Positions 10,761 through 21,900 are shown, numbered from the stretch's first letter. The stretch: DNA of 64,000 bases from an uncultured Sulfurovum sp. (GCA_902727895.1 CACVAP010000047.1:52213-116212); one strand, 5' to 3'. Made by a program: numbers and translations. The notes: a model not told the origin generated them from the letters alone.

Positions 10761-11940
10761 TAAGATACTCCATAATTTTCAAATGTGTTTTGTAGTTGGT
10801 CAATGTTTTTACAGGACTTGAATTGAAATAATATGCCTCAGTTTTATCTAAGTATATATATTTATGCTCAGGTCTGTCAAAACTACCAAATGCAAGTTTA
10901 ATCAAAACAGCTTCATCACCTATCTTAAATAAACGTTCAAAATGCATAAAAAAACCTTCAAAAAGTTCAGGCTTATAAGATATCTTATCTAAAATTTCTT
11001 TTTTATATACAATATCTTTAAATGAAAAGTCAAAAGCTAAGACTCTTAATTCAGATTTTTCACTGGAAGTTACATAAACATCATAAATATCTTTTTCTTG
11101 TTTTAGCCATCTGGCTTCATATTTAGAAGTGATTTCTAAGGCTTCATTCTTACGAACTTCTACACCTATTTTAGCTACTGTATCACCTAAAAAAGTTTCC
11201 ATTGAGTACCAAAAATACTTATATGAATCCGTTCTAAGTTCAAGTCTTCCACCTACTTCTAACACACGCATAGACTCTTTTAAAAATGAAGGAGAAATAA
11301 CCCGCCTATGAGGTTTTTTGTCCCAAGGTACAGGAAAATGAACAAATACTTGATGACAGATATTCGAAGGAATCATTTCTAGTAATAAACGTGCATCATA
11401 ATTAACAACCCAAATATTTTTCAAATCTAAGATATCAATTTGTTTTAAAACTTGTTCAGCCGAGGGAGTATGTATTTCAATACCTATATAAAGTCGCTCT
11501 GGATTTTTTTGTGCTTGATAAAGTAAATGTTTTCCTGAACCAAAACCAACTTCTATAGAAAGTGAATCAAAAGGATATTCAATATCAACAAAATCTTCAA
11601 TACCTTTTTCGTAGACACTCGAAGGTACTATCTTAGTAGGATGAATAGTAATATTAGACTGTAAAACATCTAAGTTTAGCCCTCTTGAAACATCAGCTAT
11701 ACTTTGTTTCAACAAGTTCACTTTTAAAGGTCTGGTTACCTTGTCATATTTTAACAACCAAGTAGCTTCATTCTTTTTTAAATGAAGTAAAAAGTCTTCA
11801 TCCCCATGATTGATACCAATTAATTCATCGTCAGAAAAATTATCTTCTGCTTTAAATAAAACCTTTGTTTCCTCAGCATCTCCATAATTCCCTTTTACAA
11901 TACAAGAAGAATCAAAAGGCTTAACAGTAATATGTGGCAT
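10753..11940 (-). CDS. trmB: tRNA (guanine-N7-)-methyltransferase, long Campylobacterota form
   Basis: IEVGFGSGKHLLYQAQKNPERLYIGIEIHTPS, VFVHFPVPWDKKPHRRVISPSFL; 395 aa with extra N- and C-terminal regions. Confidence 0.88.
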   Translation of the reverse strand: MPHITVKPFDSSCIVKGNYGDAEETKVLFKAEDNFSDDELIGINHGDEDFLLHLKKNEATWLLKYDKVTRPLKVNLLKQSIADVSRGLNLDVLQSNITIHPTKIVPSSVYEKGIEDFVDIEYPFDSLSIEVGFGSGKHLLYQAQKNPERLYIGIEIHTPSAEQVLKQIDILDLKNIWVVNYDARLLLEMIPSNICHQVFVHFPVPWDKKPHRRVISPSFLKESMRVLEVGGRLELRTDSYKYFWYSMETFLGDTVAKIGVEVRKNEALEITSKYEARWLKQEKDIYDVYVTSSEKSELRVLAFDFSFKDIVYKKEILDKISYKPELFEGFFMHFERLFKIGDEAVLIKLAFGSFDRPEHKYIYLDKTEAYYFNSSPVKTLTNYKTHLKIMEYLNV

Positions 11941-11948
11941 TTATTCCC

Positions 11949-12632
11949 TTATCTTGACTGGATAGATACAATAACACTTGGCTTAGAAAAACTATGTTCA
12001 AAACCTATTGCAATAACACGGTAAGTGTACATGTTTCCAGCTACGATTCCATTGTCAATGTATTCAGACATCATGCGTTCTTTAACCGTTCCAACCCATT
12101 TCCATTCTCCTGAGTTAACTGATCTTTCAACCTTATACCAAGAAACCTGTTTGTTAGGATGTGGTCTCCAGATTAGCTTAATTGTACTTCTAGTTTTTTG
12201 AAAACCTTGAAAGAAAGTAACTGGATCAAAAGGTGCTAATGTTTTTACATTAATAACTTTTCCATGAGCTGATTCGAAGTTGTTTTTTACCGTAGTAAAA
12301 GTATAAGTATATGAACTATTTTGTTTTAATTGCGTATCCACAAAATGTGTGGCAAAACGGTCATGTACTGTTCCAATTTTTTTCAATTGTTTTGTTGAGC
12401 TATTCACGTATTGGTTTGTATCAGTTCTATAGATATTTAGACCTGTCACACCCTCATTTACCATTGACTTCCACTCAAAAGCTACAGAAGTACTACTTGG
12501 AACAGCCTGTACATCATTTAACTTTGGTAATGACGGGTCTAACTGCTCATTATTTAACATGCTTGAAGGATTACATCCTGTTAGTAATAGTAGTAAAATA
12601 GCCATCAATGAGATCTGGGTTAATTTTTTCAT
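11949..12632 (-). CDS. Fibronectin type III domain lipoprotein, FlpA-like (start refined to MKKLTQ...)
   Basis: Lipobox LLLLTGC; two FN3-like segments (VPSSTSVAFEWKSM...GLNIYRTDT; RSTIKLIWRPHPNKQVSWYKVERS); sits between the RluA-type synthase and trmB-ftsE-ftsX, the locus I recall for FlpA (Cj1279c) in C. jejuni. Confidence 0.78.
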   Translation of the reverse strand: MKKLTQISLMAILLLLLTGCNPSSMLNNEQLDPSLPKLNDVQAVPSSTSVAFEWKSMVNEGVTGLNIYRTDTNQYVNSSTKQLKKIGTVHDRFATHFVDTQLKQNSSYTYTFTTVKNNFESAHGKVINVKTLAPFDPVTFFQGFQKTRSTIKLIWRPHPNKQVSWYKVERSVNSGEWKWVGTVKERMMSEYIDNGIVAGNMYTYRVIAIGFEHSFSKPSVIVSIQSR

Positions 12633-13542
12633 GAACTTCTCCTTTTTCAAATTCTTGATTAATATATTCTTGCATATCAGGGAAAAGTGGCGCTACAAAC
12701 TCCATCTTTTTACCTGTGGTTGGATGATACATATATAACTTATATGCATGCAAGTAAACTCGCTTGATTGTATCTTTTTTGCTCTTAAATCCATATAAAG
12801 CATCCCCCAGTATATGTCGTCCTAAATTTTCTAAATGCACTCTAATTTGGTGAGTCCTACCCGTAAAAAGCTTAACAGCAATTAACTCAATTTGTTTAGG
12901 GCTTTCGGTCAACTTATGAAAGGCAGACTTTGCATCTTTCCCATTTTGTACCACATCCATTTTCAGTCTGTTATTGGGGTTTCTACCAATTGGTTTTTCA
13001 ACAATTCCAGAATCTTTTAAAGGATAATCAATAAGTGCCAAGTAATAACGACCCATACTCTTATCTTGTAGTTGTTCACTCAATTTCTGATGAGCTTCAT
13101 TCGTCTTTGCAATTACCAATGCACCAGTGGTATCTTTGTCAATTCTATGAACAATGCCATGACGTTCTTCACCAGACATAGTTGAAAGAGAAATACCTTT
13201 GTGGACTAACCAATCAACCAACGTAGCTTCTTTTACAGAAGGTGCTGGATGGACAACTAGCCCTGAAGGTTTGTTAACAACTAACATCACATCATCTTCA
13301 TAGATAATCTCTACATCAAAATCTATTACAGCTGCTTCTTTAGGTACTATTTCTTTAAATCTATATTCAACTTTATCCCCTATAGAAAGTTTTTTTCCTG
13401 TTTTTAGAATATTTATTCCATTCACAGAAACTAAACCCTCTTTAATGAGTTGTTCAACTTGATTTCGACTTTCTCCTAAAACATCTGTCAAGACTTTGTC
13501 TAATCTTCCAGCTTGTTCTACTTCAAATGATTTTAAATCCAT
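12571..13542 (-). CDS. RluA family pseudouridine synthase
   Basis: S4 domain plus GIVHRIDKDTTGALVIAK catalytic motif, GRTHQIRVHLENLGRHILGDALYG. Confidence 0.92.
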   Translation of the reverse strand: MDLKSFEVEQAGRLDKVLTDVLGESRNQVEQLIKEGLVSVNGINILKTGKKLSIGDKVEYRFKEIVPKEAAVIDFDVEIIYEDDVMLVVNKPSGLVVHPAPSVKEATLVDWLVHKGISLSTMSGEERHGIVHRIDKDTTGALVIAKTNEAHQKLSEQLQDKSMGRYYLALIDYPLKDSGIVEKPIGRNPNNRLKMDVVQNGKDAKSAFHKLTESPKQIELIAVKLFTGRTHQIRVHLENLGRHILGDALYGFKSKKDTIKRVYLHAYKLYMYHPTTGKKMEFVAPLFPDMQEYINQEFEKGEVHEKINPDLIDGYFTTITNRM

Positions 13543-13603
13543 TGTACTCTTTTATAAAATTTTAATCGTATTATATCGAAATCAATAATTATTTAGACTA
13601 AGC

Positions 13604-14521
13604 CTATTTTTGTTGTAGGTAAATACCGAACTTCAATAACAAACGATAAGATGTTTTAAAATTATTAATATCTCTTTGAAGAATAGAAGGTGCCACTTCA
13701 TAATAAGCCCAATGTTTATAAAAAACATGGTGAAATACACCATGAAGATAATAGTAATCTACATTCATGTCTTCAAACTTTTTTATATGATTAGAGATTC
13801 CTAATCCATATCTGATATGCTGCTTTTCATTAAAGATAGAAACCATCGTAATATCATTTGCTAAGGTTTCATAAGGATCTTCATTAGAATGATAAAGTAT
13901 GTTACTCCAAATAGCATAAAAGTCATCTGCTATGGTATATAATGAATTGAATTCAAGATTATTTTCAATTTCTCCATCAGTATAATAACGGAAACGATTA
14001 AAAAATTCTCCTTTACTCTTTCCCTCCTTATGAAGTTCGTAACGTGAACGAATGTTAAAATAAGGAACAAGGTTACCTCTACGTATCTTGACCCCTCCAC
14101 CCATTCTCATGTTGAAGGTATCTTTCACGTAATTCAAATACTCTAAACGAAGATAATACTCTTTACTGTCTAAGTGTCGGTCATTTAAGGTTGTACCATC
14201 GTACAAAAGATTATCACTACTATCATCTTCAAAAATCAAACGTAAATTTTTTTGTATTTTAGGTAAGTTTAGACGTAAACGAAAACGTACATCTTTTTCT
14301 AAACCCATGTGACTTTCTTGGGCCATAGAAGTACTAAACTCAGCATAAGTTTCACTAGACTCATTCGTACGGTTATCATCTACAAAGTAATTATCAATAC
14401 TATTACTCGTATTGACTAAAACTTTACATAAGTTATTGTGATAAACATCAAATACAGAGGTATTATTCTCAGCATGTAAAAAAGATAAAAAAAGAAGCGT
14501 AATTATAGGTTTAAAATACAT
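13604..14521 (-). CDS. Putative outer membrane beta-barrel protein
   Basis: Signal peptide (LLFLSFLHA); alternating beta-strand pattern (YYLRLEYLNYVKDTFNMRMGGGVKIRRGNLVPYFNIRSRYEL). Confidence 0.6.
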   Translation of the reverse strand: MYFKPIITLLFLSFLHAENNTSVFDVYHNNLCKVLVNTSNSIDNYFVDDNRTNESSETYAEFSTSMAQESHMGLEKDVRFRLRLNLPKIQKNLRLIFEDDSSDNLLYDGTTLNDRHLDSKEYYLRLEYLNYVKDTFNMRMGGGVKIRRGNLVPYFNIRSRYELHKEGKSKGEFFNRFRYYTDGEIENNLEFNSLYTIADDFYAIWSNILYHSNEDPYETLANDITMVSIFNEKQHIRYGLGISNHIKKFEDMNVDYYYLHGVFHHVFYKHWAYYEVAPSILQRDINNFKTSYRLLLKFGIYLQQK

Positions 14522-14553
14522 TGTATTATTATAGGGGATTTGTAATTAAAATA

Positions 14554-14644
14554 TGGCGGACAGTGAGAGATTCGAACTCTCGGTACCCTTACGAGTACGC
14601 ATCCTTAGCAGGGATGTGGTTTCAGCCAACTCACCCAACTGTCC
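14554..14644 (-). tRNA. tRNA-Ser (anticodon GCT), CCA encoded
   Basis: Reverse complement GGACAGTTGGGTGAGTTGGCTGAAACCACATCCCTGCTAAGGATGCGTACTCGTAAGGGTACCGAGAGTTCGAATCTCTCACTGTCCGCCA; acceptor GGACAGT/ACTGTCC, long variable arm, anticodon loop CTGCTAA, TTCGAAT T-loop. Confidence 0.95.
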
Positions 14645-14709
14645 GTGTGTTTGTGGAGTGAGATTATAGGGGAAAGAAGCTTAAAAAAATATAAAATTGG
14701 AGCATTTTT

Positions 14710-15390
14710 TTAAATTCCAAATATCTCTTTGTAAATAGCCTGAATATTACCACGTTCTTTGTACTCTATTAGGTCTCCAAACTCAACTTCTATGAGCTGT
14801 TCTGAGTTTTTATCTTCCAATGCATTTCCTAGAGCTTTATTAGTATGTGTACGTATATAAACTGGTAAAATAGGTAATCTATTTTTAAGTGCAATAATTC
14901 GAAATCCTTCTTTGAACTCAATAAGTTCTTCTTCACCCTTATTTCTTGTTCCTTCTGGAAAAATAAAAATTGAAGAACCCTCTTTTACTGCTTTTTTTGT
15001 GTCAGCAAAAAAGCCTGACATTTGACTTTTCTCTCTGTCTAATAAAATAGAACCAGCATTACGAACAAAAAGACCAAAGAATGGTGAATTATAGAGTTCT
15101 TTTTTTGAGACCCAAACACCAAAAATATTTGTATCTTTTAAAGCAACCTCTAATATAGGAGGATCAATAATACCTCTATGATTACAAATCACCAAGTACT
15201 GACCATCTTCAGGAATTTTTTCCTTATTCACTACTTTAACGTTGATGTTAAGTGCTTTTAATTGTGTCTCTGAATATTCTGCACGAAGACGTTTTTTCTC
15301 TAGTGAATTAGCTGTTTTTTTAAGTCTAAAGCCATAAGAATTTGTTAAATACAATGCATAGACTGCTTGTTTTATAGAATTAAATGTCAT
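14710..15390 (-). CDS. plsC: 1-acyl-sn-glycerol-3-phosphate acyltransferase family
   Basis: NHRGIIDPPIL (HX4D-type block), FPEGTRNKGEEELIEFKEGFR. Confidence 0.82.
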   Translation of the reverse strand: MTFNSIKQAVYALYLTNSYGFRLKKTANSLEKKRLRAEYSETQLKALNINVKVVNKEKIPEDGQYLVICNHRGIIDPPILEVALKDTNIFGVWVSKKELYNSPFFGLFVRNAGSILLDREKSQMSGFFADTKKAVKEGSSIFIFPEGTRNKGEEELIEFKEGFRIIALKNRLPILPVYIRTHTNKALGNALEDKNSEQLIEVEFGDLIEYKERGNIQAIYKEIFGI

Positions 15391-15399
15391 CTCTCACCT

Positions 15400-16290
15400 T
15401 TAAAAGACATAACCCATGTCTTCAAGACCACCACGTGATTTTGACCAACCTTTTTTAACTGCCACATGCAAATCTAAGTAAATTCGTTTTCGTGAAAAAA
15501 GTTCAAGTTGTTGACGTGCTAATTTACCAACACGTTTAATACCTTCACCTTTATTCCCAACAATAATACCTTTTTGTGTTTCTTTCTCAACAATAATAGT
15601 GGCATAGACTCTGTCCATACCTTCTTCTTCATCAATCTTCTCAATTGTTACATCCGACTCATAAGGAATTTCATCTGAAAGGTTTTCAAAAATTGACTCA
15701 CGAATTAACTCTTTATAGATGTCTCTTACAAACTCTGTTGTTGTAATGTCTGTGTCATAAAGTGCAGGAGAAACAGGAAGATGTTTAACAACTTCACTAA
15801 GTAAAGGTGCTTTACCTACTTTTTTGTTAACTGAGAATGGAATAATCGCTTCAAATCTATCTTGATACTTTTGATACTCTCCAAGCTTCTCTAAAATCTT
15901 ACCTTGAGGTACATGATCCATTTTAGTCAATAAAACAATATGCTTTGCTTTAGAACTCTCTTTTAAAGCCAAGAACTTCTCATACTCATCTAACTTATCT
16001 GTAATAGGTGCTAGAAACAAAATTAAATCTGCATCACCCATTGCCTTTAGTGCTTCTTCAAGCATAAATTCATTGATAAGACGTTCTTTCTTATGAATAC
16101 CTGGAGTATCAACAAAAATAAGTTGATCGTCACCATGCATTACAATAATGTTCATTCTCTTTCTAGTAGCTTGTGCTTTTTTAGAAACCATAGCAAGTTT
16201 TTCACCTACTAAAAAGTTTAAGAGCGTACTCTTACCTGAGTTGGGTCTACCAACAACAGCAATAAATCCCGATTTTGTTTCATTTGTCAT
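15400..16290 (-). CDS. era: GTPase Era
   Basis: GRPNSGKSTLLNFLVGEKLAMVSKKAQATRKR, FVDTPGIHK, KH domain GNKGEGIKRVG. Confidence 0.95.
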   Translation of the reverse strand: MTNETKSGFIAVVGRPNSGKSTLLNFLVGEKLAMVSKKAQATRKRMNIIVMHGDDQLIFVDTPGIHKKERLINEFMLEEALKAMGDADLILFLAPITDKLDEYEKFLALKESSKAKHIVLLTKMDHVPQGKILEKLGEYQKYQDRFEAIIPFSVNKKVGKAPLLSEVVKHLPVSPALYDTDITTTEFVRDIYKELIRESIFENLSDEIPYESDVTIEKIDEEEGMDRVYATIIVEKETQKGIIVGNKGEGIKRVGKLARQQLELFSRKRIYLDLHVAVKKGWSKSRGGLEDMGYVF

Positions 16291-16292
16291 TA

Positions 16293-16745
16293 TTATCCTA
16301 AATCTGCTCCAGTAGAGCAGCCTTCAATTTTCTCAACACGTCCAGCATGTCTTCCACCTTCGAACTCTGTATTACAAAAAGCATCTAACATACTTTCAAT
16401 AACACCCTTACCTACAACACGTTCACCAAAACATAAGATATTTGCATCATTATGCGCTCTTGTTGCTGTTGCTGTAAATGCATCGTGACAAAGTGCAGCA
16501 CGTATACCAGCTACTTTATTTGCTGCCATAGAAATTCCTATACCTGTACCACAAATAAGAATACCATGACTACCTTCATCAGCCATAACAGCATCAGCAC
16601 ACTTTTTAGCAAAATCTGGATAATCAACTCTATCAGCTGAGTCTGGACCTAAATCAATAATCTCATGTCCTAACTCTTCAACATAAGCTTTTGTAAATTC
16701 TTTTAATGCATATCCTGCATGATCTGTTGCTATATAATACTTCAT
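16293..16745 (-). CDS. rpiB: Ribose-5-phosphate isomerase B
   Basis: ATDHAGYALKE, GILICGTGIGISMAANKVAGIRAALCHD, GGRHAGRV. Confidence 0.95.
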   Translation of the reverse strand: MKYYIATDHAGYALKEFTKAYVEELGHEIIDLGPDSADRVDYPDFAKKCADAVMADEGSHGILICGTGIGISMAANKVAGIRAALCHDAFTATATRAHNDANILCFGERVVGKGVIESMLDAFCNTEFEGGRHAGRVEKIEGCSTGADLG

Positions 16746-16753
16746 ACTTTTTC

Positions 16754-17587
16754 CTAATATCTTGGTTCTTCTAATTGTAAATCATTAATAACGGTACCCA
16801 ATCTGTCCCAACGAATGCTCTTTTTCTCAGTGTCCCAAGAAAAATAGATAAACCAAGGTTGACCAATCACAAGTTTATAAGAAACTGAACCCCAGAAACG
16901 GCTGTCTGCTGAGTTATCTCTGTTATCACCAACCATATAGTATTCATCTTTTTCAACTTTTTTATAAAAAGCATTCATTTTAAGTCCCGTCTGACTCTGA
17001 TACATAACCTCACCTAATTCTTCAACATAAATTGCTTTCATGTCATTCGAACGGTTTGCAAGGTTTACAAAGGCACTGTTACCTTCTGGTTCATACTGAA
17101 TTCCAGGGTATTTATCCATATATGGATTGTCAACCCAAAGTTTACCTCTAAACTTTTTTATTTTTTCTTCTTTATAGTTTTTCTTAATGTACTCATCACC
17201 TTCTACAAAGTGAACATACATATGTTTATCTTGATAAACTATTTCATCTCCACCTGTCGCTACACAACGTTTTACAAAATGTGTTTTTCCATCTTTAGGA
17301 TAAAGAAAAATAACAATGTCCTCACGTTCTGGTTTATCACCTTCTATAAGGTGTCCATTATCATTAAAGTCTGGAACTAAAGGAATTTGAACCCAAGGAA
17401 GTACAGGAATTGGTGTTCCATAAGAAAATTTCTTAGCAAATAAAAAGTCCCCAATCTGTAAGGTTTTCTTCATAGAACCAGAAGGAATTACAAATGATTG
17501 AACCACAAAAAATATAAGAAAAAGTACAATGATAATTGTACCTGTCCAAGAACTTGAAAACCTATAGAACTTATTTAAAAATTCCAT
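16754..17587 (-). CDS. lepB: Signal peptidase I
   Basis: FVIPSGSMKKTLQIGDFLFAKKFSYG; FVKRCVATGGDEI; YYMVGDNRDNSADSRFWGSV. Confidence 0.94.
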   Translation of the reverse strand: MEFLNKFYRFSSSWTGTIIIVLFLIFFVVQSFVIPSGSMKKTLQIGDFLFAKKFSYGTPIPVLPWVQIPLVPDFNDNGHLIEGDKPEREDIVIFLYPKDGKTHFVKRCVATGGDEIVYQDKHMYVHFVEGDEYIKKNYKEEKIKKFRGKLWVDNPYMDKYPGIQYEPEGNSAFVNLANRSNDMKAIYVEELGEVMYQSQTGLKMNAFYKKVEKDEYYMVGDNRDNSADSRFWGSVSYKLVIGQPWFIYFSWDTEKKSIRWDRLGTVINDLQLEEPRY

Positions 17588-18450
17588 TAATTACCTTCTT
17601 TTTCGTCTGCAAATGCTTTTGCCGAAATCAGTGTATTTTGAAGTAACATCGCAATGGTCATTGGTCCAACTCCACCAGGAACAGGTGTAATATAAGAACA
17701 CTTAGGAGCAACAGCATCATAATCTACATCACCAACCAAACGTCCATCATCCAAACGATTAATCCCAATATCTATAACGATAGCACCTTCTTTAACCATG
17801 TCTTCTTTAATAAGACCTGGAACACCCACACCCACAATAACGATATCTGCTTTTAAAGTATGTGCTTTTAAATCTTTAGTATAAATATGCGTCACCGTAA
17901 CTGTGGCATTTTTATTTAACAATAAAGATGCCATTGGCTTTCCAACAATATTTGAAGCACCCACAACGACAACATCTTGACCTTCAAGATTAATCTCATA
18001 CTCTTCAAACATCTTCATCACCCCTAAAGGTGTACAAGCAACAAAACTTGGTAAGTTAGAAACCATACGCCCAACATTGTAAGCATGAAAACCATCTACA
18101 TCTTTGCTAGGATCAATAACTTCTAAAATTTTATCGGTATCAATCTGTGAAGGAAGTGGTAACTGTACTAAAATTCCATGAATATGAGGATTATTATTCA
18201 TCATTGTAATAATTTGGATAATTTCTTCTTGAGTAATTGTTTCAGGCATTTTATGCGCTATAGAGTAGAAACCAACATTTTTACATGCCTTTTCTTTCAT
18301 TGAAACATAAGCATGACTTGCTGGATCATCACCAACAATCACTACTGCTAAACCAGGAACCATTCCTTGATCTTTTTTTAAAACTTCTACTTCAGACTTA
18401 ACATAGTCTTGCACTTTTTTAGATAATGATTTTCCATCGATAAGTTGCAT
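17587..18450 (-). CDS. folD: Bifunctional methylenetetrahydrofolate dehydrogenase/cyclohydrolase
   Basis: SHAYVSMKEKACKNVGF, GILVQLPLP, DVDGFH, VVGASNIVGKPMASLL, TPVPGGVGPMTIAML. Confidence 0.95.
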   Translation of the reverse strand: MQLIDGKSLSKKVQDYVKSEVEVLKKDQGMVPGLAVVIVGDDPASHAYVSMKEKACKNVGFYSIAHKMPETITQEEIIQIITMMNNNPHIHGILVQLPLPSQIDTDKILEVIDPSKDVDGFHAYNVGRMVSNLPSFVACTPLGVMKMFEEYEINLEGQDVVVVGASNIVGKPMASLLLNKNATVTVTHIYTKDLKAHTLKADIVIVGVGVPGLIKEDMVKEGAIVIDIGINRLDDGRLVGDVDYDAVAPKCSYITPVPGGVGPMTIAMLLQNTLISAKAFADEKEGN

Positions 18451-18517
18451 TTTTTCACTTTAAACTGATTTTTTGGTATTATATCAAAAAATCTATTTTA
18501 GAGAGGTAATCCTCATT

Positions 18518-18946
18518 TTGAAACACTTAATATTTTTAACTCTATTAAGCATTTGTATTTATGCTTCAAATACCGATAACAACACCACTAACAACGAAGA
18601 CAACTTAAGTGTAGAAACCTCTGAAAGTTTCCTTTCATCCGTTGAATATGGAAAAATGCTCTACAAAAACCCTAGAGGTATTTCTTGCTCTCAATGTCAT
18701 GGAGATGCAGGAAAAGGTGGACAAAAAATTGCCAAGTATTATGACAAACATAAAAATCCAAAACTCTTAAAAGGGGTTAACATTACCTCTTACTCTTTAG
18801 AAGATTTAAAAGCCAGCCTAAAAAATGAGTATCGTGAAAATAACAAACGAAAACGTCATAAAATTATGCCAATGTATTACTTGACTGAAAAAGAAATACA
18901 AGCCATATACGACTATTTACAATACTCTAATAAACAAGAAAGCTAA
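18518..18946 (+). CDS. Class I c-type cytochrome, monohaem (TTG start favoured over track ATG at 18473)
   Basis: Signal peptide LKHLIFLTLLSICIYA; single CSQCH; terminal YLTEKEIQAIYDYLQ; GAGAGG Shine-Dalgarno (18501-18506) precedes TTG at 18518. Confidence 0.78.
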   Translation: MKHLIFLTLLSICIYASNTDNNTTNNEDNLSVETSESFLSSVEYGKMLYKNPRGISCSQCHGDAGKGGQKIAKYYDKHKNPKLLKGVNITSYSLEDLKASLKNEYRENNKRKRHKIMPMYYLTEKEIQAIYDYLQYSNKQES

Positions 18947-21900
18947 CGATCTTGTTTATATAAAAACTCTATACTCGAAGTGTTTGGTGGCTGTATAATA
19001 ATATCTGTCTCAAAATTCTTAGAGTGTTCTATTCTTACTTTTGCTCCATCCAAACCATTTTTGTGTAAGTAAAGAACGGAGATGTCTTTTGAAATTCTTT
19101 TTCCTACTTCTAAAGAGAGCTGTTCATCGGCATCTGTCCCTAAGAGTAAATGGTCAACATCAATCCCCAAACTTTTAATCAATCCTTTTGCAAAACTCCC
19201 TCCTAAAAGTGTATAAGCTTCTGCTCCATTTCCTGAACTTGACCCCGTACCATCAAATAAAATAAGAGACAATATCTCCTGCTGTGTCAAATAGGGATCA
19301 GAGTTAAAGTTCACAATAGGCGCATCTGTCGTACCTGAAATAAATACGTATACATTATATTGATCTTTTTCATAACTGGCTTTAATGTCTAATAGAGGTG
19401 TTTTAATGTCTCCTGTAAAATATACATTACTTTTATCTAAAACAAATTTCTTATCTTCTAACCTGTAATAACCACTCTCAATATTTGAAGTTCCTGTTAC
19501 CATCATATCTTGGTGATAGTTTTTGACAATTGAAAGTTTATTCAAAAATTCTATGTTAATGTCATCAGTAATATATTTTAAAGGACCTTTACTATTTACT
19601 TTTACATAAAGTTTAAAGTTGTTAAATACTGACTCCTTGGTATTTAACATGTCCTTCAAAATAATAATATCTGAATCTTCAACAATATTTGTACCCACTA
19701 CTTCATAGGTAATAATGTCCCCTAAAATATCTATATCACCCTCAATATCAAACTTATTACTGTCTATTTTTACAACTAAGTCTAGATCCAATATCAGTGC
19801 AAAATCTTTAGTTTTTAATGTATACGAACTACTATCTACTTCAAATCTTCCTTTTGAAGTATCAGTATCATAGTTACCAAGCAATTTAATTTTATCATTC
19901 AACCAAAACTCACTCATATGTAATTGACCTTTTTTCAAAGACAAATAAGATTTTTTAGTACTGTAAAATGCGTTCATATAGCCATTGTCATCTATCTTAA
20001 ATTGATAGTTATTAATGACTATATTTGATGCTTCATCTACTGTAAATGCTAACTCTACATTGTAAAAATTGGTAACCGTTAAATTTACACCTTCATCAGA
20101 TAAGTATTGTAATTTAGGACTTTTAACATTAACCGTAACTATGCCATTTTTTTGCTTTTTAACAAAAATATTGGCTTCCCCTCGAATATTAGGTATCTCA
20201 AAATCATAATAAGATTGCATTTTTTCTAAAAACTTTTGAATATTAGCAATATTAGAATTAAAGGCTAAGGCTTTATTATGATCTCTTTGTATGTTAAATT
20301 CTTCACCTTCCAAATTTAATACTATATCTCTAATTGAAGAAGAATCACTGTCATACTTCATTCTAAATTTTAAAAACTGATTTTGAAGATTAATCAAATA
20401 ACTATTCTCATTAAACAAAATATCACCATTAAGTCTTTGTAACTTAGTAAACTTTACTTTTGGTTCAATTTCATTTAACAGCCTATCATCTTTAATTCTA
20501 CTTTGTAATGATATGTTATACGGCATTTCAAGTGTCATTTGTCCATCAACATCTACGGTATTATTTATTATTTTTAAATCAATGTTTGATTTTTGTAAAT
20601 TTTTAAAATTAAAAAAGCTTTGACTTGAAAAAGCTACTTTTTCATTTCTCAAGGCTATTGGTAAATTAGGTATAAATTCATTTAATGCTATATTTTTTTC
20701 TTTACTATTTAACTCTAATAGTCCATTTTTATAGGCTGGCATAGAAAATTTTCCACTTAATAACTTAGAATCTAAATTCATATCAAAATTATTACTACCT
20801 CCTTTAAACTTTCCTTCTACAGAGGGTAATAAATATTCTGAAACTATTTTTGGTAAAGCTTTCACTTGTTTAACTTGGACTTCCCCTTCATAGGAAAATC
20901 CTTTTTTATTAATAAGTACATTATTTTGTATCGCAAAGTTATCTGCGTAAGTCATTGCTCCTAGTAAATCACTTTTTATAGTAAAATCACCTTTACTATA
21001 ATTATAATGTAAATTATGTTTTCCTTCAGAAACATCCAAATTAAAGTCACTTTTTAGCTTTAAAAGCTTTTCAACTTTATGGTCAATATCAATCCAAACA
21101 GCGCTATGGTTTAAACGTAATTTACTTGGAAGTTTTTCTAAACCTTTAAAATTTAAAGGTAATGTATACTTAGAAAAAAGTGCTTTATCTAATACAATAT
21201 TTCCTTTGGCATAAATAGTAGAATCTTTAACCTCACCCTTATACAATAGCTTACCAAAATTTGTTTTACCATTAAAGTCTAACTTCTTAACTTGATATTT
21301 AAAGTTATCATTAGGATCAATGGTTCCATTATATAGGTGTAATGTAGCACCTTTGATTTTCAAATCTCCATATTGAACAGGTTTCATCGTTCCTAAAATA
21401 TGTTTAACTTTAATCTCTTTTAGAAAATTTGATTTGCTATTTTCTTTTTTAGTAGTACTTTTGTCTTTTTTATATTTACTTTTTAGCCTACGTGTTAATT
21501 TTGTTATGTCATTAGCAGAAATGTTTTTTAAGTCTAAATTATTAACGAACAAACTACTGTCATCAATCTTTCCATCTAAAGTCACATTAACAATATCTGA
21601 GTCAAATTTCAAATAAAGAGTATCCGTATTGACTTCTAAATCTTTACTAACTTCTATTTTTCCTGTTTCTAATGTAAATGAAGAAAACTTTAAACCCTCA
21701 TAGATATAAGGATTAATATCAAAATATGAAGAATTTATAGCTAAGCCAAAATCTAAAGCGCTAGATTCACCTGAACTTTCTGATTTTAAATCATTCATCA
21801 TTCTCATAATATGTTCAAGCTCAATGCCCTTTGCATCTAACTTAGTGATGGTGACCTTATCATAAAAAAGGGTTAAAGGATTCCAATAAATTAGTGCTGA

